Source: an uncultured Prevotella sp.
Lineage (GTDB): Bacteria; Bacteroidota; Bacteroidia; Bacteroidales; Bacteroidaceae
Reading direction: 5' to 3'
DNA: 8,491 bases
NCBI GenBank assembly: GCA_946623195.1
Contig: CAMOQW010000071.1
Coordinates: 1-8,491, forward strand
Shown: positions 1 through 6,387 of the stretch, piece by piece
Layout: every line of letters begins with the position of its first letter
Numbering within the stretch: the first letter of the stretch is position 1
Made by a program: the position numbers and the translations under genes
The notes under the pieces: model-generated
Database searches by the model: none
The model's input: only the letters and a program-made list of their open reading frames with translations
Told to the model about the DNA's origin: nothing

Positions 1-1127
1 AGAACATCTCGTTCTATCGCCACATGTTCGACATGCACGACGGCAAGCCCAACCGTAAGGAGCCGACCGTCAACGTGACCATCCAGAACTCCATCTCCGC
101 CAAGGCTCTCGATACCTGGAACCATGCCTTCGGGTCGACCATCGGCGGCGAGAACACCACGTTTATGCGCAACCTCTGGGCCGACAATACGGGCCGTAAT
201 CCCTCGATAGGATGGGGTGGGGTGTTCAACTACGTCAACAATATCGTCTACAACTGGGTGCACCGCACAGCCGACGGTGGCGAGTTCACCACGATGTCGA
301 ATTTCATCAACAACTACTATAAGCCCGGTCCGCTGACTCCGAAGGACGAACCCGTAGGCCACCGCATCGTCAAGTCGGAGAGCCGTTCGCAGGGACTCTT
401 CCCGTTCAAGCAGTTCGGCCGCGTCTATGCCGTTGGCAACATCATGGAGGGCTATCCTGAGATTACCCGCGACAACTGGAACGGAGGTATCCAGACCGCC
501 GACAAGGATGGCGAGATGGATGCCACGGAGAAAGCCCTGATGCGCTCGAATGAGCCCTTCGAGATGCCCTACCTGAAGATTATGGGTACCGAGCAGGCCT
601 TCGACTGGGTGCTGCAGAATGCCGGTGCCACCGTGCCTTGTCGCGACATCGTGGACCAGCGCATCTGCGACGAGGTGCGCACGGGGCAGGCTTACTATGT
701 GAAAGACTATGAGAAGGAGCTGGCCAAGATTGAGAAGAAGACCGGCGTGAAGCAGAACCCCTACGGCGACATGTGGGGCCTGCATGAGAAGTCTAAGAAC
801 GAACAGGGACTCTTCAAATATCGCCGTCTGCCCTCCGACTCCTACAAGCAGGGTGTCATCACCGACCCTCGACAGATGGGCGGCTATCCTGAGTACAAGG
901 CTTGGGAGCCATACGTTGACAGCGACAGCGACGGTATGCCCGACGAGTGGGAGAAGCAGTACGGGCTGAACCCCAACGACCCCTCGGATGCCAATGGCGA
1001 CTGCAATGGTGACGGATATACCAATATCGAGAAGTATATCAACGGCATCAATCCGCAGACCAAGACCGACTGGCGCAATCTGAACAACAACTACGACACG
1101 CTGGCTTCGAAGGGTAAACTGATGTAA
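1..1127 (+). CDS. Pectate lyase, polysaccharide lyase family 1, with C-terminal calcium-binding repeat (5' end missing)
   Basis: The reading frame is open from the left edge (first full codon at base 3), so the N-terminus lies outside the window; the Met at base 24 is internal. Counting from that Met, residues 13-103 carry the PL1 beta-helix pattern: the conserved NHAFGSTIGG turn (33-42), the GRNP motif with Arg58, the probable catalytic base by analogy with the RxP arginine of PelC-type lyases, then VNNIVYNW (71-78) and NNYYKPGP (96-103). PL1 enzymes cleave homogalacturonan by calcium-dependent beta-elimination. Residues 299-340 hold two aspartate-rich loops (DSDSDGMPDEWE and DCNGDGYTNIEKY) of the thrombospondin-type-3/EF-hand kind that often ends Bacteroidetes lyases. 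Export is inferred because the signal peptide is not visible. The next gene starts 7 bp downstream, so this is part of a pectin operon. The family call is firm; the exact substrate is inferred. Confidence 0.88.
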   Translation, partial: NISFYRHMFDMHDGKPNRKEPTVNVTIQNSISAKALDTWNHAFGSTIGGENTTFMRNLWADNTGRNPSIGWGGVFNYVNNIVYNWVHRTADGGEFTTMSNFINNYYKPGPLTPKDEPVGHRIVKSESRSQGLFPFKQFGRVYAVGNIMEGYPEITRDNWNGGIQTADKDGEMDATEKALMRSNEPFEMPYLKIMGTEQAFDWVLQNAGATVPCRDIVDQRICDEVRTGQAYYVKDYEKELAKIEKKTGVKQNPYGDMWGLHEKSKNEQGLFKYRRLPSDSYKQGVITDPRQMGGYPEYKAWEPYVDSDSDGMPDEWEKQYGLNPNDPSDANGDCNGDGYTNIEKYINGINPQTKTDWRNLNNNYDTLASKGKLM

Positions 1128-1134
1128 TGCGACT

Positions 1135-1749
1135 ATGAGAAAAGTATTCTTTGCAGCGTTGTTGTCGCTGCTTGCACTGACGGCTGCCGCCCAGCAGGTG
1201 GCACTGAACAGCGATGGACTGGATGCCCAGTATGTGGAGACCATCAAGGGCCGTGCCCAGAAAATCGTGGACGGTCTGAACCTGGGCGATGCCCGGAAGG
1301 CAGAAAACGTGCGTAACATCATTGCTAACCGCTACTTTCTGCTGAACCAGATTCACGAGAAATACGACAAGAGCCAGCAGGATGCCCGCGATGCCGAGTT
1401 GTATAAGCACCATTTTGAACTGGCTTCTGCCCTGGCCCAGTATCTGACGGAGGAGCAGATAGACGCCGTGAAAGACGGCATGACTTTCGGACGCCTGAAG
1501 CGCGACTACAAGGCGCAGTTGGAGATGATACCCTCGCTGACCGACGAGGAGAAACTGCAGGTGCTCATCTGGCTTAAGGAGGCCCGTGAATTTGCGATGG
1601 ATGCTGCCGACTCCAAGGGCAAGCATGCCTGGTTCGACAAGTATCGCGGACGTACCAACAACTGGCTGTCGGCGCGTGGTTACGACCTGAAGAAGGAACG
1701 GGAGAATTGGCAGAAGAGAATAGAAGAACAAAAGGCTAAGCAGCAATGA
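1135..1749 (+). CDS. Secreted DUF3826-family protein
   Basis: The product has 204 residues. Residues 1-19 form a signal peptide (MRK, a run of Leu/Ala, then an Ala-Ala-Ala site before Gln20) with no lipobox cysteine, so it is probably periplasmic. The mature part is mostly charged alpha-helix. The segment at 115-185 (MTFGRLKRDY, PSLTDEEK, AREFAMDAADS, KYRGRTNNWLS and GYDL) matches my memory of DUF3826, a Bacteroidetes family of unknown function that recurs beside pectate lyases and other pectin enzymes. No catalytic motif is recognisable. The C-terminus (186-204) is a lysine/glutamate-rich helix. The gene begins 7 bp after the PL1 stop, and its own stop overlaps the next start as ATGA, which points to translational coupling. 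A role in pectin use comes from context only; it might be a small binding or chaperone-like helical protein. The Met at 1135 fits both the signal peptide and the operon spacing. Confidence 0.85.
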   Translation: MRKVFFAALLSLLALTAAAQQVALNSDGLDAQYVETIKGRAQKIVDGLNLGDARKAENVRNIIANRYFLLNQIHEKYDKSQQDARDAELYKHHFELASALAQYLTEEQIDAVKDGMTFGRLKRDYKAQLEMIPSLTDEEKLQVLIWLKEAREFAMDAADSKGKHAWFDKYRGRTNNWLSARGYDLKKERENWQKRIEEQKAKQQ

Positions 1750-4700
1750 GAAGACAGCTAATAGTCGCTCTGATCGCATCATGCATTTTTCCATCGGTAG
1801 CCCAAGAGCTGCCGATGGATTATTCCTATTGTGGCTATCATCGCTCGGAAGCCGGCATACCATCTGCCAAGGTGACAGCCTATGTGCAGCCGTCGGGTCA
1901 GGACGATGCCGCAGCCATTCAGCAGGCCATCGACCTGGTGAGCCGGCAAAAGCCCGACAAGCTGACGGGACTGCGCGGAGCGGTGCTGTTGGGTGAGGGA
2001 ACGTTTGTGCTGAGCGAACCGCTCCGCATCCGTACCAGCGGTGTGGTGTTGCGAGGTTCCGGCCGCGAAAAGACCATCCTGCGCAAGACCGGCTACGACC
2101 GTGGGGCCCTGTTGTATATAGAAGGTATGCACGACGTGGTGTACAAGGACACGCTGGACGTGGCAGATACAAAAGTGGGAGCCATGACGATAACAGTGGC
2201 TAACGCCCCGCAGCTGGCGGCGAATAGCAGAATCGTCGTCTGGCGACCCTCTACGCAGGAGTGGATACAAGCCCTGGACTGTGCCTCGTTCGGCGGCGGC
2301 AAGCGCATGGGTTATTGGGCTTGGCATCCTGGAGACATTGACCTACGCTGGCATCGTCGGTTAGTAGCTGCCCAGGGTTCACAGCTGACCCTGGATGCCC
2401 CTGTTACGAGCAGCATCGAGGCGCGCTGGGGCGGGGCCAAGGCAATAGTGTATGAGCACCGGGGACTGGTCAGCGAGTGTGGCGTGGAGAACCTGACGCT
2501 GGAAAGCGACTACGACCATGCCCTGCCTATGGACGAGAACCACTGCTGGGACGGCATCTACGTGGCTGATGCGGAAGACTGCTGGGTGAGGATGGTGAAT
2601 TTCCGTCATTTCGCCGGCTCGGCAGTGGTTGTACAGAAGTCGGCCCAGCAGTTGACCGTTGAGGATTGTAAGTCTCTGCAGCCTGTGTCGGAGTTTGGCG
2701 GCTTCCGTCGTCGCTCGTTCTTGACGATGGGTGAGAAGACGCTCTTCCAGCGTTGCTACTCGGAGCATGGCATCAACGACTTTGCCGTAGGGCACACTGC
2801 CCCGGGACCCAATGCCTTTGTGCAGTGCGAAAGCCATGAGTCGTTCGGACCCAGCGGGGCCATCGCGTCGTGGGCTCCGGGCATCTTGTTCGACATCGTC
2901 AACATCGACGGCAACGACATCGTCTTCAAGAACTGGCTGCTGGAGAAGTTCGGGGCCGGATGGAGTACCGCCAACAGCACGATGTGGCAGTCGACGGCAT
3001 CTGGGCTGTTCTGCTCCTCGCCCGACTCCCTGAACCGTAACTACTCACGGGGCTGCTGGGGACAGATACAGGGCAATGGCGAATACACAGAGATGAACGA
3101 GCACGTGAAGCCCTACAGCCTCTATGCGTCGCAGCTGGAACAGCGCCTGGGCCGTGATGTCAGTGGCCAGTGTCGAGTGCTGGAGCGCAATACGAATGCT
3201 TCTTCATCGCCTACGATAGAAGAAGCCATGCGCATGGCGGAAGAAGCGCTGAAACCCCGTCTCACCCTCCAGCAATGGATTGACTCAGCCCGCTTGGAAA
3301 TCACCCTAATCACCCCTACCTCCCCTAAACAACCTACCTCCCCTAAACAACCTACTCCCCCTACTCCCCCTACCTACACCATCACCAATGGCTGGCTCAC
3401 CAAAGACGCCACCGTCTTGACTGGCGGCAAGCACCAGACTCCCTGGTGGAACGGACGCACCACTGATGCAGCCATGTCGAAGGCAAAGATGGCGCTGACC
3501 CGCTTTGTACCCGGTCAGGAGGGCACTGGCGGCACCGACCGTATCGACAGCGTGATAGCGGAGATGCAGCGTAACCACGTGTTGCTGTTCAGCCAGAACT
3601 ACGGCCTCTGGACCGACCGCCGCCGCGACGACCATGAACGCATACGCCGCAAGGACGGTGATGCCTGGGCTCCTTTCTATGAACAACCCTTTGCGCGCAC
3701 TGGTCGTGTGCAAGTTGGTTTTGCTGACTTAGCGTGGGACGGTATGTCGAAATACGACCTGACGCAGCTCAACAAGTGGTACTTCTGGCGTCTGCAGCAA
3801 TTTGCCAAGAAGACGGCACCGATGGGAATGCTGCTGAAGAATCAGCACTTTTTCCAGCATAACATCCTGGAGGCTGGCGCCCACTGGGTGGACTGCCCGT
3901 GGCGTACGGCCAACAACGTGAACGGGACACCATTCCTGGAGCCTGTCAACTTCACCGGCGACAAGCGCATCTTTACGGCTACCTTGTTCTATGACGTCAC
4001 CAATCCCACCTTGCGACAGCTTCACCGACAGTACATCCGCCAGTCGCTGGATGCCTTCAAGGGGCAACCCAATGTCATCCATTCTATCGGCGAAGAGTTT
4101 ACGGGGCCCTTGCACTTCGTACAGTTCTGGCTCGACGTCATCGCCGAGTGGGAACAAGAGAACGGGAAGGTGCTCGTAGACCTGGCTGTCAACAAGGATG
4201 TGCAGGATGCTATCCTGCGTGACCCGGTGCGCTCGAAGGTGGTCGACATCATCGACATCGAACAGTGGTTCTACCACAACAAGGGCGAGTATGCTCCGCA
4301 GGGTGGAGTCAATATGGCGCAGCGGCAGTATATGCGTAAGATACGGACGGGTAGTGTACGCTTTGAGGATGTCTATCGCGCCGTCAGTGAATACCGCCAG
4401 CAGTACCCTGACAAGGCGGTCGTCTATGCAGCGCAGAAGTATCCGGAACTGGGCTGGGCCTCGCTGATGGCAGGCGGCTCCTGTGCCGCTGTTCCCATCA
4501 GGGATGAGGCATTCCTCAAGAGTATAGCCACCATGCTGCCGGTACGACAGGAGGGAGCCTATCTGCTGAAGGGTGACGACGGGTGGCTGTGCTACAAGGA
4601 CGACGATGCCATCCTGAACCTTGACCTGGAAGGAAAGCGGTGCGTGGTCTACCGGGTTGATACCACGACGGGAGCGCTGACAAGGTGGAAAGAGGTGAAA

Positions 4701-4751
4701 AACTCATTCGCCATCAGCGGGAAAGGAGCCTACTGGGTTAGAAGAAAATAG
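1746..4751 (+). CDS. Secreted two-module protein: pectate-lyase-like beta-helix plus DUF6298-like C-terminal module
   Basis: The product has 1001 residues. Residues 1-19 or 20 are a signal peptide (MRRQ, hydrophobic core, SVAQ). Residues 50-115 show a Pectate_lyase_3-like opening (DDAAAIQQAID, GAVLLGEGTF, GVVLRGSG). Residues 235-400 have the repeating short-strand pattern of a right-handed beta-helix, and 365-470 may correspond to DUF4955 (weak recall). Residues 524-544 are a Pro/Thr linker. Residues 545-920 resemble DUF6298 and read like an alpha/beta barrel: IHSIGEEFTG (778-787, Glu783/Glu784) looks like the strand-4 acid site of clan A glycosidases, and DIIDIEQW (834-841, Glu839) is a second conserved-looking acid. 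Residues 930-1001 look like a small beta-sandwich. The start overlaps the DUF3826 stop, and the gene is the last in the pectin operon before a terminator. A glycan-cleaving role is likely from context; reaction and substrate are unknown. Domain names are from memory; module boundaries are estimates. Confidence 0.8.
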   Translation: MRRQLIVALIASCIFPSVAQELPMDYSYCGYHRSEAGIPSAKVTAYVQPSGQDDAAAIQQAIDLVSRQKPDKLTGLRGAVLLGEGTFVLSEPLRIRTSGVVLRGSGREKTILRKTGYDRGALLYIEGMHDVVYKDTLDVADTKVGAMTITVANAPQLAANSRIVVWRPSTQEWIQALDCASFGGGKRMGYWAWHPGDIDLRWHRRLVAAQGSQLTLDAPVTSSIEARWGGAKAIVYEHRGLVSECGVENLTLESDYDHALPMDENHCWDGIYVADAEDCWVRMVNFRHFAGSAVVVQKSAQQLTVEDCKSLQPVSEFGGFRRRSFLTMGEKTLFQRCYSEHGINDFAVGHTAPGPNAFVQCESHESFGPSGAIASWAPGILFDIVNIDGNDIVFKNWLLEKFGAGWSTANSTMWQSTASGLFCSSPDSLNRNYSRGCWGQIQGNGEYTEMNEHVKPYSLYASQLEQRLGRDVSGQCRVLERNTNASSSPTIEEAMRMAEEALKPRLTLQQWIDSARLEITLITPTSPKQPTSPKQPTPPTPPTYTITNGWLTKDATVLTGGKHQTPWWNGRTTDAAMSKAKMALTRFVPGQEGTGGTDRIDSVIAEMQRNHVLLFSQNYGLWTDRRRDDHERIRRKDGDAWAPFYEQPFARTGRVQVGFADLAWDGMSKYDLTQLNKWYFWRLQQFAKKTAPMGMLLKNQHFFQHNILEAGAHWVDCPWRTANNVNGTPFLEPVNFTGDKRIFTATLFYDVTNPTLRQLHRQYIRQSLDAFKGQPNVIHSIGEEFTGPLHFVQFWLDVIAEWEQENGKVLVDLAVNKDVQDAILRDPVRSKVVDIIDIEQWFYHNKGEYAPQGGVNMAQRQYMRKIRTGSVRFEDVYRAVSEYRQQYPDKAVVYAAQKYPELGWASLMAGGSCAAVPIRDEAFLKSIATMLPVRQEGAYLLKGDDGWLCYKDDDAILNLDLEGKRCVVYRVDTTTGALTRWKEVKNSFAISGKGAYWVRRK
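3315..3375 (+). repeat. In-frame tandem repeats encoding a Pro/Thr-rich interdomain linker
   Basis: Two perfect 18-bp copies of CCTACCTCCCCTAAACAA lie at 3315-3332 and 3333-3350. They are followed by two 9-bp copies of CCTACTCCC (3351-3359 and 3360-3368) and a degenerate CCTACCTAC (3369-3377). Each unit is a multiple of three and begins on a codon, giving PTSPKQ twice and then PTP, PTP, PTY (residues 524-544 of the two-module protein). The strand is C-rich and uses CCT, AAA and CAA codons. It sits exactly between the beta-helix module and the C-terminal module, as expected for a flexible extracellular linker. Copy number could change without breaking the frame. Confidence 0.9.
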
Positions 4752-4759
4752 TACAAAAC

Positions 4760-4812
4760 GGGGGAAATGACTTCAAAATGCGTCGTTTCCCTCTTTTTTT
4801 TTCTTTTTTTTT
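4760..4812 (+). terminator. Intrinsic terminator of the pectin operon
   Basis: The arms 4760-4771 (GGGGGAAATGAC) and 4782-4793 (GTCGTTTCCCTC) can pair over 12 bp, with two G-U wobbles and a 10-nt loop at 4772-4781. A nearly pure T tract follows at once from 4794 to 4812. It begins 8 bp after the stop codon of the two-module protein, so it ends the PL1-DUF3826-beta-helix transcript. Confidence 0.9.
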
Positions 4813-4842
4813 GCTTTGATTTCATCTTTTTTCTTATCTTTG
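4810..4842 (+). promoter_or_regulatory. Bacteroidetes-type promoter for the ECF sigma gene
   Basis: A TTTG at 4810-4813 and TATCTTTG at 4835-4842 match the -33 (TTTG) and -7 (TAnnTTTG) elements of the primary Bacteroidetes sigma factor, with 21 nt between them, within the usual 19-21. Transcription would begin near 4847-4850, giving a leader of about 36 nt before the ATG at 4885. The -33 element shares the T tract of the upstream terminator. A second TTTG at 4815-4818 has a poorer 16-nt spacing. Confidence 0.72.
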
Positions 4843-4884
4843 CAGCAGAAAACGAAACTACTACTGCAATTTACTAAACTTATC

Positions 4885-5442
4885 ATGGCGACAAATAACT
4901 TCAAGGAGCGATCCCAGCAGCTAATCACTCGGTTCTGTGCAGGCGACGACCATGCTTTCTCGCAATTGTATGACCTTTATGTGCATATCCTGTTCAACTA
5001 TGGCAGCAGGCTTACCCAGGATCAGGAGTTGCTGAAAGACTGTATTCACGATGTCTTCGTGAAAGTTTACAACAAGCGCTATGATAAGAATACCATCAAG
5101 AACCTGAGTTCCTATCTGTTGATTTCACTGAAGAACCGTTTGCTGGATGAATTCCGTCGTCAGACCTTTACGGCAGAGAACCAGGTGGAGGAGTTCGAAT
5201 ACCGCCGTGCCACCGAGGATGTAGAGCGCGACTATCTGTTTTCGGAACACGAGCAGATGCGTAATGCGCTGGTAGCCCATCTGATGAAGAACCTGACCCG
5301 TCGCCAGCGTCAAGCCATCACCTTATATTATTTAGAGGAGCGCAAATACGAGGAGATATGCGGTATTATGAACATGAACTATCACTCCGTTCGCAACCTG
5401 ATGCACCGTGGTATGCTGAAACTGCGCGAGGCCGCCATGTAA
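4885..5442 (+). CDS. RNA polymerase sigma-70 factor, ECF (RpoE-like) subfamily
   Basis: The product has 185 residues from the Met at 4885. An in-frame start at 4816 would add 23 residues but lies between the two promoter elements, upstream of the predicted transcription start, so it is rejected. Residues 23-92 are the sigma region 2 fold (DHAFSQLYDLY, then the core-binding and -10 recognition helix DCIHDVFVKVY at 52-62, then LKNRLLDEFRR). Residues 93-125 are the variable acidic linker. Residues 128-182 are region 4, with LTRRQRQAITLYYLEERKYEEI and the recognition helix around NYHSVRNLMHRGMLKL. The length is typical of a two-domain ECF factor, which directs core RNA polymerase to a specific promoter set. 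In Bacteroidetes such factors often control glycan or surface-uptake loci with a FecR-type anti-sigma. Here a short anti-sigma-like gene follows after 63 bp. The regulon cannot be told from the window; the adjacent pectin operon is possible but unproven. Confidence 0.93.
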   Translation: MATNNFKERSQQLITRFCAGDDHAFSQLYDLYVHILFNYGSRLTQDQELLKDCIHDVFVKVYNKRYDKNTIKNLSSYLLISLKNRLLDEFRRQTFTAENQVEEFEYRRATEDVERDYLFSEHEQMRNALVAHLMKNLTRRQRQAITLYYLEERKYEEICGIMNMNYHSVRNLMHRGMLKLREAAM

Positions 5443-5470
5443 TTTCCTGCCGCTGCTGATGACATTAAGC

Positions 5471-5508
5471 CGTGTGTTTCGTCTATAAGGTAAGTGACGA
5501 AGCACATG
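5471..5508 (+). promoter_or_regulatory. Hairpin occluding the start codon of the anti-sigma-like gene
   Basis: The arms 5471-5483 (CGTGTGTTTCGTC) and 5496-5508 (GACGAAGCACATG) can form 13 continuous base pairs, including two G-U wobbles, around a 12-nt loop. The 3' arm contains the entire ATG at 5506-5508, and the loop holds an AAGG (5487-5490) that could act as a weak ribosome-binding sequence. No T tract follows on either strand, so it is not an intrinsic terminator. As RNA it could restrain translation of the small gene relative to the sigma gene; as DNA it is an imperfect inverted repeat that could be an operator. The structure is seen in the sequence; the function is inference. Confidence 0.55.
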
Positions 5509-5760
5509 AAAAGAGTAATTTATACCAAAGTAGAACAGTTCCTGTGTGACGACGAGTTCATCCGTTACGTGTTGGACTACTGTGCGGACACGGAGTCTTA
5601 TTGGGCATCCTATCTTTCTGCTGCACCGCCAGTGCGCTCTGCCTATCTGAAGGCCTACGACATCCTGCTGCATCTGGACGACTGCGACCTGCTGACCACA
5701 GAGCAGGCAGAACGGCTCAAGCAGCGCATCTTGTGCTCGTTGCGCGCCACAGTCAACTGA
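5506..5760 (+). CDS. Small anti-sigma-like protein (FecR N-terminal-domain-like, no membrane segment)
   Basis: The product has 84 residues from the ATG at 5506; an in-frame GTG at 5494 would add four residues (first residue, then TKH). The segment FLCDDEFIRYVLD, then ESYWASYLSAAPPVRSAYLKAYDILLHL, resembles the short N-terminal helical domain of Bacteroidetes FecR-type anti-sigma factors (a 'W..YL..HP..R..Y..A..IL' pattern), the part that contacts the sigma factor. The usual remainder, one transmembrane helix and a periplasmic FecR domain, is absent: the frame stops at 5760 and a convergent gene ends 15 bp further on. It lies 63 bp after the ECF sigma stop on the same strand, so the two are probably co-transcribed. 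It could be a cytosolic anti-sigma factor, a sigma cofactor, or a remnant of a longer gene. Resemblance is by eye and the function is inferred from pairing. Confidence 0.6.
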   Translation: MKRVIYTKVEQFLCDDEFIRYVLDYCADTESYWASYLSAAPPVRSAYLKAYDILLHLDDCDLLTTEQAERLKQRILCSLRATVN

Positions 5761-5775
5761 TAGCCCTCGGAATGT

Positions 5776-6378
5776 TTAGAAGTCGAAGCTTAACTGTCCG
5801 TCGCCGAGCATATTGAATGTTCGGCGATGATATTTCGTGATGCCATACCGGCGGATGGCCTCGCGGTGTTTGGGGGTAGGATATCCCTTGTTGGACTGCC
5901 AGTCGTAGTGTGGATATTCCATGGCCAGGGCATCCATATAATCGTCACGATAGGTCTTGGCCAGGATGCTGGCAGCAGCAATGCTCAGGTATTTGCCGTC
6001 GCCCTTGACGATGGTGGTGTAGGGCAGCTGCTGATAAGGTTTGAAGCGATTGCCGTCGACGATGACAGCCTCCGGCCTGACGGCGAGTTGGTCAAGTGCC
6101 CTGTGCATGGCCAGGATTGAGGCGTTAAGGATGTTGATCTTGTCAATCTCCTCTGGTGTTACGATGCCCACTGCCCAGGCTATGGCATCTCGCTGGATGA
6201 TGTCGCGCAACAGCTTCCTGCGCTTGTCGGTCAGCTGTTTGGAGTCGTTGAGGTCATCGTTCTGATAGTCTTCAGGCAATATGACGGCTGCTGCATAGAC
6301 GCTGCCTGCCAGACAGCCCCGTCCAGCCTCGTCGCAGCCGGCTTCCACCTTGCCTTGATAGTAATGACTTGCTAACAT
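5776..6378 (-). CDS. rnhB: Ribonuclease HII
   Basis: The product has 200 residues, the normal length for this family. It cuts the RNA strand of RNA-DNA hybrids, including single ribonucleotides in DNA, in the cytoplasm using Mg or Mn. The signature CDEAGRG (15-21) gives catalytic Asp16 and Glu17. LNDSKQL (43-49) is the conserved DSK motif. IVDGNR (106-111) supplies Asp108, and [13 protein letters not shown] (136-148) supplies Asp145, completing the DEDD metal site. KGYPTPKH (164-171) is the typical C-terminal motif, and the tail GQLSFDF resembles a PCNA/clamp-binding end. The ATG at 6378 sits 6 bp after the U32 stop behind a good AAGGAAAG ribosome-binding site. It is the last gene of a minus-strand unit and converges on the anti-sigma-like gene. 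Confidence 0.96.
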   Translation of the reverse strand: MLASHYYQGKVEAGCDEAGRGCLAGSVYAAAVILPEDYQNDDLNDSKQLTDKRRKLLRDIIQRDAIAWAVGIVTPEEIDKINILNASILAMHRALDQLAVRPEAVIVDGNRFKPYQQLPYTTIVKGDGKYLSIAAASILAKTYRDDYMDALAMEYPHYDWQSNKGYPTPKHREAIRRYGITKYHRRTFNMLGDGQLSFDF

Positions 6379-6387
6379 CTTTCCTTA
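6379..6387 (-). promoter_or_regulatory. Ribosome-binding site for rnhB
   Basis: On the minus strand the sequence TAAGGAAAG lies directly before the rnhB ATG. The TAA is the stop codon of the upstream U32 gene. AAGGA is a clear Shine-Dalgarno match, unlike the other starts in this window, which lack one. It fixes the rnhB start at 6378 and suggests re-initiation after the U32 stop. Confidence 0.6.

Noticed and set aside
1048..2172. Long open frame of 374 codons on the minus strand
   Set aside because: It lies antisense to three strongly supported genes, is rich in Arg/Pro/Cys near its start with no family resemblance, and is explained by codon bias in the opposite strand.
3315..3377. CRISPR-like or mobile-element repeat
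   Set aside because: The units are directly tandem with no spacers, in frame, and encode a plain Pro/Thr linker.
4816..4884. N-terminal extension of the ECF sigma factor by 23 residues
   Set aside because: The extension lies over the -7 promoter element and before the predicted transcription start, and its sequence is T-rich low-complexity without family similarity.
5443..5508. Terminator between the sigma gene and the small gene
   Set aside because: The hairpin at 5471-5508 is not followed by a T tract on either strand, so I interpret it as a start-codon or operator element instead.
5761..5775. Shared terminator between the two convergent genes
   Set aside because: The gap is only 15 bp and shows no stem or T run; any terminator must lie inside coding sequence or be factor-dependent.
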